Assembly (NCBI GenBank): GCA_020024255.1
Contig: JAHHTX010000015.1
Coordinates: forward strand, 1 to 29,255
DNA length: 29,255 nt
Direction of reading: 5' to 3'
DNA from: Anaerotignum sp.
GTDB taxonomy: Bacteria; Bacillota; Clostridia; Lachnospirales; Anaerotignaceae
This document shows positions 1 through 7,363 of the stretch, piece by piece. The translations under genes were made by a program, and so were the position numbers. The stretch's first letter is position 1. The number at the start of each line of letters is the position of its first letter. The notes beneath the pieces were generated by a model. That model ran no database searches. It was given only the letters and a program-made list of their open reading frames with translations, and had not been told where the DNA came from.

Positions 1-91
1 TCTTTATATATATTTTTTAAGGCATTGAAAAAAGATTTCCCAAAAAAACGCATAGATGATGAACGAACCTTCATATTCACTGATTCTTCAC

Positions 92-132
92 AAAAAAAGC
101 AGATGCAGTATTTTGAAGAATACCACATCTGC
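92..132 (-). terminator. Intrinsic terminator of the thi operon
   Basis: On the minus strand a hairpin with outer arms GCAGATG/CATCTGC and inner arms GTATT/AATAC lies just after the thiM/E stop codon. It is followed by seven T residues (plus-strand A run 92-98). The position and U-tract fit Rho-independent termination of the thiW-thiM/E transcript. Nothing recognisable lies between 1 and 91. Confidence 0.8.
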
Positions 133-148
133 ACATTGCCAAGCCTCT

Positions 149-1645
149 TTAATTCAACATTTCTTCCACTTTTCCCATAAGATATCTGGTTGCCTCACCC
201 GGATTTTCCTTTGCATAGAGCGCAGAGATAACGGAAATACCGTCTACCCCGCTGCCTTTCAATTCCATAACATTTGTTTCGTTAATCCCGCCAATGGCAA
301 CAACAGGAATATGCACTGCCTGACAAATGGCAAGCAGATCTGCATGGGAAAGCGTTGTTGCATCTTTCTTTGTGGAAGTATGGAAGACTGCTCCCACACC
401 AATATAGTCTGCACCGCTTTCCTCTGCTTTCACTGCCGTTTCCACACTATTGGCGGAAATTCCCAATATTTTATCCTGACCAATCATGGCACGCACATCT
501 TTTCCTACAATATCGCTTTGTCCCACATGAACACCATCTGCACCACTGGCAAGGGCAATTTCGATATTATCGTTGACCACGAAAGGAACATGGTACTTTT
601 TGGCAAGTGCTGCCAAATCTTTTGCTTCCTCTAAAAATTTTCCTTCGTCCAAGTCCTTTTCCCGAAGTTGCAGGAAGGTTGCTCCTGCTGCCAAAATCTC
701 TTCTGTCACATCGTGGAGGGTTCTGTCCTTCAGCCACGTTCTGTCCGTAATGGCGTATAGTTTCATGGACGCTTTCGTTGCCCTTTCCGACAAAAAAACT
801 TCTTCCAGTTTTGTCCGTTCCTGCACGGTTTTGCCGTCCAGAAGGCTGATATAGTCTATGAGATGGGTACGGAAAGTCAGTGTACCTGCTTTTTCCCTAT
901 CTGTCTTTTCTTTTGCAAACTCGCCGCTAACCCCCATAAGAGATACTGCACAGACAACAGCCTCCAAAATCCGGTCAGGATTTCCGCCGCAGAATGCCCC
1001 CATAAGTGCTGTCAGCATACAGCCGCTTCCTGTAATACGGGACATCATGGCATCTCCATTACGCAGGGCAATGACACGGTCAGGAGAAGCAATAATATCA
1101 ATGACACCGGAAATGGCAACTACCGCACCGGTTCTTCTTGCCAAATCCCTTGCCAGATATCCAAAAGACCGATAATTTTCTTCCGTAATTCTGTCTTCTT
1201 CCGCTGCATCTACCCCACGGGTAGAACCTGCCCCCAATGCCAAATGCTTAATTTCTGAGGCATTGCCACGGATAACGGAAAACTTCACCTTTTCCAGAAG
1301 TTCTTTGCCGCCATCTCTGCGAAGTTTTGTTGCCCCTACGGCTACAGGGTCAAGGACAACAGGAACACCTGCTTCATTTGCTGCCTTTCCTGCAATCAGC
1401 ATAGCTTTTACATCTTCCATTGTGCCCATATTCATCACAAGTGCCTGCACCACAGAGGCTACCTCTGCTACCTCTGCCGCTTCATGTGCCATAGTAGGAG
1501 AAGCCCCTGCCGCCAAAATGATATTGGCGCAATCGTTTACCGTAACAAAATTCGTAATCGCCTGTACCACAGGCTCTTTTGCTTTGATATTTTCCATAAG
1601 TTTGGGAATCAATGCCAGAATATCCTGTCCGTTTTTCTTTTCCAT
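149..1645 (-). CDS. thiM/thiE: Fused hydroxyethylthiazole kinase / thiamine-phosphate synthase (ThiM-ThiE)
   Basis: A bifunctional 498-aa cytoplasmic enzyme of thiamine salvage and synthesis. The ThiM half (about residues 1-270) phosphorylates 4-methyl-5-hydroxyethylthiazole. The ThiE half (about 294-498) joins the thiazole phosphate to HMP-pyrophosphate to give thiamine phosphate. ThiM features visible are the LDPVAVGAT stretch near 98-106 and the TGSGCM anion-hole/catalytic motif at 205-210. The ThiE half starts as a standalone ThiE would (MKLYAITDR at 294) and carries LQLREKD, VNDN, GVHVGQ and GVGAVFHTSTK. Each half is close to its family's full length, so this is a true fusion. The start has a strong SD (AGGAGG) a few bases upstream. 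It lies 26 bp downstream of thiW in the same TPP-riboswitch-controlled unit. Confidence 0.95.
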   Translation of the reverse strand: MEKKNGQDILALIPKLMENIKAKEPVVQAITNFVTVNDCANIILAAGASPTMAHEAAEVAEVASVVQALVMNMGTMEDVKAMLIAGKAANEAGVPVVLDPVAVGATKLRRDGGKELLEKVKFSVIRGNASEIKHLALGAGSTRGVDAAEEDRITEENYRSFGYLARDLARRTGAVVAISGVIDIIASPDRVIALRNGDAMMSRITGSGCMLTALMGAFCGGNPDRILEAVVCAVSLMGVSGEFAKEKTDREKAGTLTFRTHLIDYISLLDGKTVQERTKLEEVFLSERATKASMKLYAITDRTWLKDRTLHDVTEEILAAGATFLQLREKDLDEGKFLEEAKDLAALAKKYHVPFVVNDNIEIALASGADGVHVGQSDIVGKDVRAMIGQDKILGISANSVETAVKAEESGADYIGVGAVFHTSTKKDATTLSHADLLAICQAVHIPVVAIGGINETNVMELKGSGVDGISVISALYAKENPGEATRYLMGKVEEMLN

Positions 1646-1671
1646 GGTAATTCCTCCTTTTATGCTTGTTC

Positions 1672-2181
1672 TTATTCATTGATTTTATTTATCATTTTTC
1701 TGTATACCCCTGCTTTTTTCAAAGCTCCCAATACCACTACTGCCAGCAGTGCACCCATGGCGGAAGAAGGTGCAAAAGCAGGAATATAAAAGAATGGAGA
1801 CTGTAAATCCATGCCATACAGATATTTCATCACAGGATACGCAATGAGCGCACTCAACACACCTGTTCCCAGTATCTCTCCAATAACTGCCATATACAGT
1901 TTTCCACCGGATTTTCGGAACAAAAATCCGGACAAAAATGCCCCAACTACTGCACCAATAACGGCAAGCAATGTCCTGCCGGTCATCATACGCAAAAGTC
2001 CTGTAATGAGTGCCGCCAAAAATCCCCAATATGGGCCCACAAACACCGCTGCAAGCACATTGACAAAATGTTGAAATGGTGCCATATTGGGGAAATAAAC
2101 TGCCGTAGAAAGGACAAAGCCCATACCCGCAAAAAGTGCTGTCAGCACCATTTTCTTCACATAATTCTTCTGTTTTTTCAT
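1672..2181 (-). CDS. thiW: ThiW, substrate-binding (S) component of an ECF thiazole transporter
   Basis: A 169-aa hydrophobic protein with about five predicted membrane segments, beginning MKKQKNYVKKMVLTALFAG. It matches ThiW, the S component proposed to take up the thiazole moiety of thiamine with a shared ECF energising module; no EcfA or EcfT gene is in this window. An in-frame GTG at 2190 is possible, but the ATG at 2181 is preferred because AGGGGTGG sits about five bases upstream. It is the first gene after a TPP riboswitch and its terminator. Co-transcription with the ThiM-ThiE fusion supports the thiazole-salvage role, because ThiM acts on the imported thiazole. Confidence 0.9.
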   Translation of the reverse strand: MKKQKNYVKKMVLTALFAGMGFVLSTAVYFPNMAPFQHFVNVLAAVFVGPYWGFLAALITGLLRMMTGRTLLAVIGAVVGAFLSGFLFRKSGGKLYMAVIGEILGTGVLSALIAYPVMKYLYGMDLQSPFFYIPAFAPSSAMGALLAVVVLGALKKAGVYRKMINKINE

Positions 2182-2213
2182 TTTTTCCACCCCTCTTTTT
2201 CCGTTTTCTGCAT

Positions 2214-2238
2214 AAAAAAAAGATTTCCTTTGGAAATC
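2214..2238 (-). terminator. Riboswitch-linked intrinsic terminator upstream of thiW
   Basis: A perfect 7-bp hairpin (GATTTCC, 3-nt loop, GGAAATC) is followed on the minus strand by eight T residues. It lies between the TPP aptamer and thiW, so it is very likely the expression platform: ligand binding would favour this terminator and stop thiW-thiM/E transcription. Confidence 0.85.
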
Positions 2239-2255
2239 CCTGCACGAAACGCTTG

Positions 2256-2351
2256 CTGCATATCTCCATTCCCTACGTTGGCATTATCCAAATCAGGTCA
2301 AAGGTCGAAGGTTCCCTTCCTCTCAGCCTCCTCTTGGAAGCTCCCTCTGCT
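2256..2351 (-). ncRNA. TPP (THI-box) riboswitch aptamer
   Basis: Read on the minus strand, the region carries the conserved THI-box blocks in order: GGCTGAGA, then GACCTGATTTGGATAATGCC, then AACGTAGGGAA. These are the pyrimidine- and pyrophosphate-sensing parts of the TPP aptamer. It lies between a promoter (2367-2395) and a terminator (2214-2238), upstream of thiW and the ThiM-ThiE fusion, as expected for thiamine feedback control. The boundaries are approximate. Confidence 0.95.
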
Positions 2352-2366
2352 TTTTCATTTGATTTT

Positions 2367-2395
2367 ATGATAATACGTTTTGTATAGCTTGTCAA
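2367..2395 (-). promoter_or_regulatory. Sigma-A type promoter of the thi riboswitch operon
   Basis: On the minus strand, TTGACA (2395-2390) and TATCAT (2372-2367) are 17 bp apart, and the start would fall just ahead of the TPP aptamer. The -35 hexamer is perfect and the -10 matches five of six bases. Confidence 0.75.
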
Positions 2396-2419
2396 CGAAG
2401 GAAAACAAAAACGCAGGAA

Positions 2420-2459
2420 AACAAAAAGGACAAGAGGATAGCTCCTTCTGTCCTTTTAT
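2420..2459 (-). terminator. Intrinsic terminator after trxA
   Basis: Minus-strand hairpin AAAAGGACA...TGTCCTTTT with inner pairing AGGA/TCCT, followed by a T-rich run. It lies directly downstream of the thioredoxin stop codon. The stem is A-rich on one side and T-rich on the other, so it might work in both directions. Confidence 0.75.
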
Positions 2460-2472
2460 TTTCTGTTTTTTC

Positions 2473-2787
2473 TTACAGCAGCTGATTCATTTTTTCTTTC
2501 AGGATATTGGCAGGTACTGCACCGATAACACTGTCTTGCACTTTGCCATCTTTAAAGAAAATCATGTTAGGTACGCTCATGACCTGATATTGCTGTGCCA
2601 GTTCCATTGCCTGGTCGATATCCACTTTGACAATCTTTGCTTTTTCGCCATATTCTGTCTGCAGCTGTTCCAATACAGGGCCCATCATCTGGCAAGGGCC
2701 ACACCATGTTGCAAAAAAGTCCACCAGTACAGGGACTTTACTTTCCATAACTTCTTTCTGAAATGCGTCTGCTTTTATCTGTAACAT
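2473..2787 (-). CDS. trxA: Thioredoxin
   Basis: A 104-aa cytoplasmic thiol-disulfide oxidoreductase that reduces protein disulfides and is itself recycled by thioredoxin reductase. The active site WCGPC is at residues 28-32 within FFATWCGPCQMM, and the cis-proline loop SVPN puts the conserved proline at about 73. The length is normal for a single-domain thioredoxin. AGGAGG precedes the ATG, and a TATAAT hexamer (plus 2832-2837) lies about 45 bp upstream without a clear -35. It appears to be a single-gene unit, with a terminator behind it and about 500 bp of non-coding DNA in front. Confidence 0.97.
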   Translation of the reverse strand: MLQIKADAFQKEVMESKVPVLVDFFATWCGPCQMMGPVLEQLQTEYGEKAKIVKVDIDQAMELAQQYQVMSVPNMIFFKDGKVQDSVIGAVPANILKEKMNQLL

Positions 2788-2999
2788 ATTGATCTCCTCC
2801 TGTTTTCAATAAATTTCTTTTCCTTACCTCAATTATACACATTTTTTCTTTTTTGTATTGCAAAAATGCTATTTAAATTTTTTTCTTTTTTTATGAATGT
2901 ATCATACCATGTCTTCCTCTTGATTTCTGTGACTTTTGTCACACAGAAAAATTTTTATTTGCTGTATATTTCTCCTGCCCTTGGCAATACTAAAAGCGG

Positions 3000-3269
3000 A
3001 GAATGTGATTTCTCCCCCAACGATCACATTCTTTCTACTTCTTCCCCTAAAAGAAAGGACATCGGCAAACACCGATGTCCTGAGGGTGTCGACAAGGTCG
3101 CCCCCCTTCGTCAAAGCCTCATTTCATTCAAGGCTTTGACGAACAGACAAAGGATAAAGCAGAAGTTCCAATGGCAAAAAGCCTTGAAACTTCTGCTTTT
3201 CCTCATGGGAAATAAATTCCCATTGCGGATTCCATTTGGGAAACCCTTCGTTTCCCAGCCCCTTCCGCA
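3000..3269. repeat. Tandem array of stem-loops (structured intergenic element)
   Basis: The non-coding stretch 2788-3294 contains successive perfect inverted repeats. They are GAATGTGAT/ATCACATTC (3001-3009/3023-3031), GGACATCGG/CCGATGTCC (3057-3065/3072-3080), a 13-bp pair TTCGTCAAAGCCT/AGGCTTTGACGAA (3107-3119/3131-3143) and a 12-bp pair AAAGCAGAAGTT/AACTTCTGCTTT (3156-3167/3188-3199). Then come ATGGGAA/TTCCCAT (3205-3211/3217-3223) and TGGGAAA/TTTCCCA (3237-3243/3251-3257). The last is enclosed by TGCGGA/TCCGCA (3224-3229/3264-3269). The second hairpin is followed on the minus strand by a T-rich run, so it could be the terminator of the upstream zinc-ribbon/ABC operon. I see no credible protein. 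The density suggests a palindromic dispersed repeat or a structured RNA. Confidence 0.65.
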
Positions 3270-3294
3270 TTTTCGAAAAAAGATAGATGTTCCA

Positions 3295-3507
3295 TTAACC
3301 ACCGATTAAGAAGTCTAATATATTATGTCCCATACTTGTTTCTGCTCGATACAACTCCGTATAGCCACAGTTTGTGCAGCTGATGGTAATAAATTTTTTG
3401 TTTTGTACATCAAAGAACTTTGCCATTGTGCCGCCTGTAGCATGGAACATATCCTCCTCAAAGGAATGGCAGCCGCATTTTGGGCAGATATATTGCTGTT
3501 TTTCCAT
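3295..3507 (-). CDS. Small zinc-ribbon protein (DUF2082/Zn-ribbon_8-like)
   Basis: A 70-aa protein with a two-knuckle zinc ribbon: CPKCG at residues 8-12 and CTNCG near 44-48. It also has the KFFDVQNKKFITISC stretch and a C-terminal NILDFLIGG typical of this small family of predicted nucleic-acid-binding proteins. No function is established that I know of. AAAGGAGG lies before the ATG. The gene starts only 24 bp after the second ABC permease, so it may be the last gene of the regulator-ABC operon. Confidence 0.85.
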   Translation of the reverse strand: MEKQQYICPKCGCHSFEEDMFHATGGTMAKFFDVQNKKFITISCTNCGYTELYRAETSMGHNILDFLIGG

Positions 3508-3531
3508 AAAATCCCTCCTTTCTATTTTATT

Positions 3532-4353
3532 TTATTGCAGTGCTGTATGTTTCTTGACAAGCCAGATGGTAATGACAAGGTGAACCACCGCCAATGCCAC
3601 ATACCATAGATTTTCCACAGAGAACACATCAGTAAGTGCAGAAAACCAATGTACAACATTTTCCGCAACGAAATGTTCTACCTCATCTCGCAATACCCAT
3701 GTCATCAATCTACCTTCTATGTATTGTATCAGAAAGAAAAATACAATGGAAAGAATCGTGCTGCCTTTGCGGAAACAAGGCAAATTTGCCAAAGTTACCG
3801 AAAGAAAAATATAGTGTGAAAAAAGAGAGATATGGAGCAAGCTGGAAAAAAATATTGATAGCAGAAAATCTCTTAAACTGGCATCTTCCCACATATTTCC
3901 GATTTGTGCCCAAAATTCCGTAAGCGTATTACCAGAAGCAATATATATGGGCAAAGCCGTATTATAGAGAACAGAACACACCAAAAATACACTGATTAAG
4001 TAGACACATACACCCCAGACTGCCGAAGAAGCAAACTTCCCCAAAACAAGACTCACAGAAGAAACGGGCAAGCTGTGGCTGAGATAACCCTCTCTGCCAT
4101 ACATACTTTTGCTATAGCGAATCCAAGTCAATATGAAATAAAGAATGGGAATCAGCACCGCAACCATACTGCAAAGAGAAATAATAATTGCCATTCCGCC
4201 CTCCTTATATCGCATAAGAGAGTGAATCTGTGTTATTTCATAGGGTACTCCAGTAAAAAAAGTACATATCCCAAAAAATACGCAAATGGCAAAGATGATA
4301 CTGTAGGGCAAAACTGTAGCACGCATTTCATGTTTAAAAACCTTTCCAAACAT
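3532..4353 (-). CDS. ABC-2 type permease, second paralogue of the exporter operon
   Basis: A 273-aa integral membrane protein beginning MFGKVFKHEMRATVLPYS, with about six hydrophobic segments. It resembles its upstream neighbour closely: both have the initial (M)xGK(V/I)xKHE motif, the SMYGREGYLS(H/F)(S/T)LPVS loop followed by LGKF, and the YIFL(S/A)(V/I)TLANLPCFRKG(S/N)TIL stretch. They are therefore tandem paralogues that probably form a heterodimeric channel with the ATPase encoded upstream. The substrate is not evident. YtrA-regulated transporters of this layout are often linked to cell-envelope stress or antimicrobial peptides, which is context rather than proof here. Confidence 0.85.
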   Translation of the reverse strand: MFGKVFKHEMRATVLPYSIIFAICVFFGICTFFTGVPYEITQIHSLMRYKEGGMAIIISLCSMVAVLIPILYFILTWIRYSKSMYGREGYLSHSLPVSSVSLVLGKFASSAVWGVCVYLISVFLVCSVLYNTALPIYIASGNTLTEFWAQIGNMWEDASLRDFLLSIFFSSLLHISLFSHYIFLSVTLANLPCFRKGSTILSIVFFFLIQYIEGRLMTWVLRDEVEHFVAENVVHWFSALTDVFSVENLWYVALAVVHLVITIWLVKKHTALQ

Positions 4354-4373
4354 TGGTTATACACCTCCCAAAA

Positions 4374-5252
4374 TCAAGCTGTTACAGTAGTATACTTCTT
4401 GGCCAGCCAAATCACCAGAATCATATGGATTGCCACCAAAAGCAACTGTAACACATTCCACCTCCAAATGATATAGAAATTGCTGTTCCAGATTGTAGAA
4501 AAATCTCCGATTTCCATAGCCATATTCAATCTTTCCCAAAATCTAAGGAAATGCCCTCCGTTGATGAAAATAAACGCTGTAGTAAATACACCGATGATAA
4601 TTTCCTCTATGTAAGGTATAAAATAAAGGAAAACAAAAGTCAATATGGTATTGCCTTTGCGGAAACAAGGCAAATTGGCAAGGGTAATCGCCAAAAAAAT
4701 ATAGTTTGTCAACAGCAGCATACGCAAAAGGATAGCAATAACAAAGCTAATGGCACAACGCAGAAGTGGCGGATCGGAAAACAGACGTTTTATATCCTGA
4801 TAGAACATTCCCCAAACCTCTCCTGCTGATGCAGTGCCAAACTCCATATAGCTAGCTCCCATCATACTGTAGACATTAGAAAAAATAAGAAGCCCGCATA
4901 AAACAGCAACACCAATACCTAAAATGACAGAAGCCGTAAATTTCCCCAAAATCAATTCTACAGGGGAAACAGGCAATGTAAAACTCAAATAACCTTCTCT
5001 GCCATACATACTTTGGGCATAACGAATGCCCTGCCAGATGAAGTGTAGGAGAATGATTACCATCAATGTCACCATAGAAAACACAAACAGTATCACTGCA
5101 CTTACTCCTGCCGCATTGATATAAAAATGTGTGCTGTTTAGAGGAGTTGCACCAATAAACAAGCCAATGACAATCAAAAGTCCAATGCCAAGCATAATGC
5201 CATACAGTTTGATATTGGCAAGCAGTTCATGCTTCACAATTTTCCCATACAT
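4374..5252 (-). CDS. ABC-2 type permease, first paralogue of the exporter operon
   Basis: A 292-aa membrane protein starting MYGKIVKHELLANIKLYG, with about six transmembrane segments. It shares the SMYGREGYLSFTLPVSPVELILGKF loop-helix and the NYIFLAITLANLPCFRKGN segment with the downstream permease. Its start codon overlaps the stop region of the ATPase gene (both use base 5252), showing tight translational coupling. The two permeases and the ATPase most likely form one exporter. Which molecule it moves cannot be read from the sequence. Confidence 0.85.
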   Translation of the reverse strand: MYGKIVKHELLANIKLYGIMLGIGLLIVIGLFIGATPLNSTHFYINAAGVSAVILFVFSMVTLMVIILLHFIWQGIRYAQSMYGREGYLSFTLPVSPVELILGKFTASVILGIGVAVLCGLLIFSNVYSMMGASYMEFGTASAGEVWGMFYQDIKRLFSDPPLLRCAISFVIAILLRMLLLTNYIFLAITLANLPCFRKGNTILTFVFLYFIPYIEEIIIGVFTTAFIFINGGHFLRFWERLNMAMEIGDFSTIWNSNFYIIWRWNVLQLLLVAIHMILVIWLAKKYTTVTA

Positions 5253-5944
5253 CAGCGATACACCTCCCTGAAATAACGGTCAACAGACATTCCCGTTTCC
5301 TGTCGCAGAACGTCCACCTGTTCATTCAGTAAAACCTTCCCTTCTTTCATGAAAACCACACGGTCAAAAATCTGCTCCACATCATGTACCAAATGGGTAG
5401 AAAGGAGTATTGTACTGTTTTCAGCATACTGCTGCAAAATGGTTTGCAGAATATAATCTCTTGTCGTAGGGTCAACACCACCCATAGGTTCGTCAAGAAC
5501 ATAGAGTTTTGCTCTGCGGCTCATGACAAACACCAGCTGTAATTTCTCTTGCATCCCTTTGGACATTGTGCCGATTTTCTGCTTGGTATTCAATTTTAAA
5601 TCTGCTGCCATTTCTCTTGCCCGTTTTTCATCAAAATCTTCATAGAAATCTCGGAATAAGGAAATGGCACTCTCAATGCTTTCGCCCTTTCTAAAATACG
5701 TTTTTTCCGGCAGATAGGAAACCACCTTCTTTGTTTCAATGCCGATTTGATGCCCGTCAACCTGCACATCTCCTGTATAGTCGGTCAAAAGGCCACTGAT
5801 AATCTTCATCAGCGTAGTTTTGCCTACGCCATTTGAGCCTAATAAGCCTACAATCTGCCCTGCGTCCAATTCCAAATGCAGGTCACGCAGTACAACGTTT
5901 GCATTATAGTGATAGTTTAAATTCTTAATGGTCAATAAGCTCAT
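5252..5944 (-). CDS. ABC transporter ATP-binding protein
   Basis: A 230-aa nucleotide-binding subunit that powers the two neighbouring ABC-2 permeases. Walker A is GSNGVGKTT at 36-44, followed by the Q-loop region near SYLPEK. The signature is atypical, SKGMQ at 128-132 in place of LSGGQ, which is common in this exporter class. Walker B is LYVLDEP with DEP at 151-153, then the D-loop GGVD and the H-loop histidine at 184 (STHLVHD). The start lies two bases after the regulator's stop codon, so the genes form an operon. The length is normal for a single-domain export ATPase. Confidence 0.95.
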   Translation of the reverse strand: MSLLTIKNLNYHYNANVVLRDLHLELDAGQIVGLLGSNGVGKTTLMKIISGLLTDYTGDVQVDGHQIGIETKKVVSYLPEKTYFRKGESIESAISLFRDFYEDFDEKRAREMAADLKLNTKQKIGTMSKGMQEKLQLVFVMSRRAKLYVLDEPMGGVDPTTRDYILQTILQQYAENSTILLSTHLVHDVEQIFDRVVFMKEGKVLLNEQVDVLRQETGMSVDRYFREVYR

Positions 5945-5946
5945 GT

Positions 5947-6312
5947 TTATTCCTCTCCCTTCTGCTCTGTTTCTAAAATATAAGATACCGTATCCTCTTT
6001 GGTGAAACCAATTTGTTCCATATAGGCGATATAATTTTCCGTACCTTCCTTGGCAATTTCTTTTCTTTTTTCCACAAGTAACTCCTCATTTTTCGTAATA
6101 AAGCGTCCGTTAGTACGCTCTGCAAACACAAGGCCTTCCCGTTCCATTTCCGTCATGGCTCTTTGCATGGTATTGGGATTTACGCCAAAATCCGCTGCCA
6201 ATTCCCGTACAGAAGAGATTTTTTCCCCAGGTTTCATTTTCCCTGAAAGAATTCGTAATGTCATTTCTCTGATAATCTGTAAATAAATAGGTATTCCATT
6301 ATCAAACTGCAT
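5947..6312 (-). CDS. GntR-family (YtrA subfamily) transcriptional regulator
   Basis: A 121-aa regulator beginning MQFDNGIPIYLQIIREM. The N-terminal winged helix-turn-helix (about 10-75) contains the GntR hallmark KISSVRELAADFGVNPNTMQRAMTEMEREGLV. The C-terminal tail of about 45 residues is too short for an effector domain, which is characteristic of the YtrA subfamily. An upstream in-frame ATG at 6330 is rejected because it lies inside the SD sequence AAAGGAG that serves the ATG at 6312. It is the first gene of the operon with the ABC exporter, and a large palindrome overlaps its promoter, so it probably represses its own operon until an envelope signal relieves it. Confidence 0.92.
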   Translation of the reverse strand: MQFDNGIPIYLQIIREMTLRILSGKMKPGEKISSVRELAADFGVNPNTMQRAMTEMEREGLVFAERTNGRFITKNEELLVEKRKEIAKEGTENYIAYMEQIGFTKEDTVSYILETEQKGEE

Positions 6313-6355
6313 ACGTCTAACTCCTTTCATCTCATATTTTCATTGACCTGCTTGT

Positions 6356-6406
6356 ATTACTGTATTATTTAAATAATACAATAATACAGTAATTCTGTTT
6401 TGTCAA
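6356..6406 (-). promoter_or_regulatory. Promoter with overlapping palindromic operator of the GntR/ABC operon
   Basis: On the minus strand, a perfect TTGACA (6406-6401) is followed after 17 bp by TATTGT (6383-6378). Overlapping the -10 is a 20-bp perfect palindrome (6361-6380, half-site TGTATTATTT). Outside it, arms ATTACTGTATTATT (6356-6369) and AATAATACAGTAAT (6380-6393) form a second perfect inverted repeat, giving three GTATTATT-type half sites in 38 bp. This is the natural candidate binding site for the regulator encoded immediately downstream. Confidence 0.75.
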
Positions 6407-6417
6407 CCATTTTCTCC

Positions 6418-6453
6418 AAAAAAAAACGGCACAGAAGATTTCTTCCATACCGC
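6418..6453 (-). terminator. Intrinsic terminator after murI
   Basis: Minus-strand hairpin with CGG/CCG outer and GAAGA/TCTTC inner pairs, followed by nine T residues. It lies about 100 bp after the murI stop codon and just ahead of the next operon's promoter, so it should end the ddl-murI transcript. Confidence 0.75.
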
Positions 6454-6558
6454 AAAATTTTATGATTACTGCTTTTATACGCTTTTTTATGCTTTTTTAT
6501 GCTTATGTGAACTGCTCTTTATGTTCGCAAATATAAATCTATACTATGGCATCATTGC

Positions 6559-7362
6559 TTAATACTTCTCAATATCAATGATTTCCGCTTCATAAGGCTG
6601 TTTCAGTGCCTTCTGGCAAAGAAAACCAAACATATCCGTTCTGTCACTGAGATAAAAGTTTCTTGTGCCATATGTTTCACTTTCGTTTCGTTGGTCTTGC
6701 TGTGCCAAAAAAGCCATAACCTGCTGTGCTGTTGCCTTGGCAGGGTCTACCAATTTAATGGCATCTCCAACCGTTGTCCCAATGCACCGTTTCAAAAGGG
6801 GATAATGGGTACAGCCCAGAACAAGTGAATCAATGCCCTTTTCCACCAGTTCTGTCAAATAGCGTTTTGCTGCAAAAGAGGAAACTTCATTATCTGTCCA
6901 CCCCTCTTCCGCCAAAGGCACAAAAAGAGGACAAGCCTTAGAAAATACCTGTATTTCGGGATTTTTCTTTTGAATCATCTCCTCATAAGCATGGGAACGA
7001 ACGGTTGCCGCTGTGCCAATAATGCCCACCTTGCCGTTTTTTGTGGCACGAAGTGCAGCCTCCACTCCCGGTACAACAACACCAAATATGGGAAGGTCAA
7101 AAGCTTTTCGCATTTCCTCCAAGCTGTTGGAACTTGCCGTATTACAGGCAACAATAATTGCCTTGACATTTTTTGTCTGCAAAAACCGAATAATCTGTAA
7201 AGAGAATTTTGTGACCGTATCTTTTGATTTTGTACCATAAGGTACTCTTGCGGTATCCCCAAAATAGACAATATTTTCATGGGGCATCACTTTCATCACT
7301 TGTTTGACTACCGTCAAACCGCCTACCCCCGAATCAAATATGCCAATTGGTCTTGTGTCCAT
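6559..7362 (-). CDS. murI: Glutamate racemase
   Basis: A 267-aa cytoplasmic enzyme interconverting L- and D-glutamate to supply D-Glu for peptidoglycan. The N-terminal GIFDSGVGGLTV is diagnostic. The two catalytic cysteines are C73 in ACNTASS and C184 in GCTHYPLL, each within the conserved alpha/beta lobe. The length is normal. The gene begins one base after the ddl stop codon, so the D-Ala-D-Ala ligase and the racemase are translationally coupled in a cell-wall precursor operon. Confidence 0.97.
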   Translation of the reverse strand: MDTRPIGIFDSGVGGLTVVKQVMKVMPHENIVYFGDTARVPYGTKSKDTVTKFSLQIIRFLQTKNVKAIIVACNTASSNSLEEMRKAFDLPIFGVVVPGVEAALRATKNGKVGIIGTAATVRSHAYEEMIQKKNPEIQVFSKACPLFVPLAEEGWTDNEVSSFAAKRYLTELVEKGIDSLVLGCTHYPLLKRCIGTTVGDAIKLVDPAKATAQQVMAFLAQQDQRNESETYGTRNFYLSDRTDMFGFLCQKALKQPYEAEIIDIEKY

Positions 7363-7363
7363 A

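Noticed and set aside
2902..3302. Two short minus-strand frames inside the hairpin array
   Set aside because: They run through perfect inverted repeats, lack SD sequences and have no recognisable motif; the repeats explain the sequence better.
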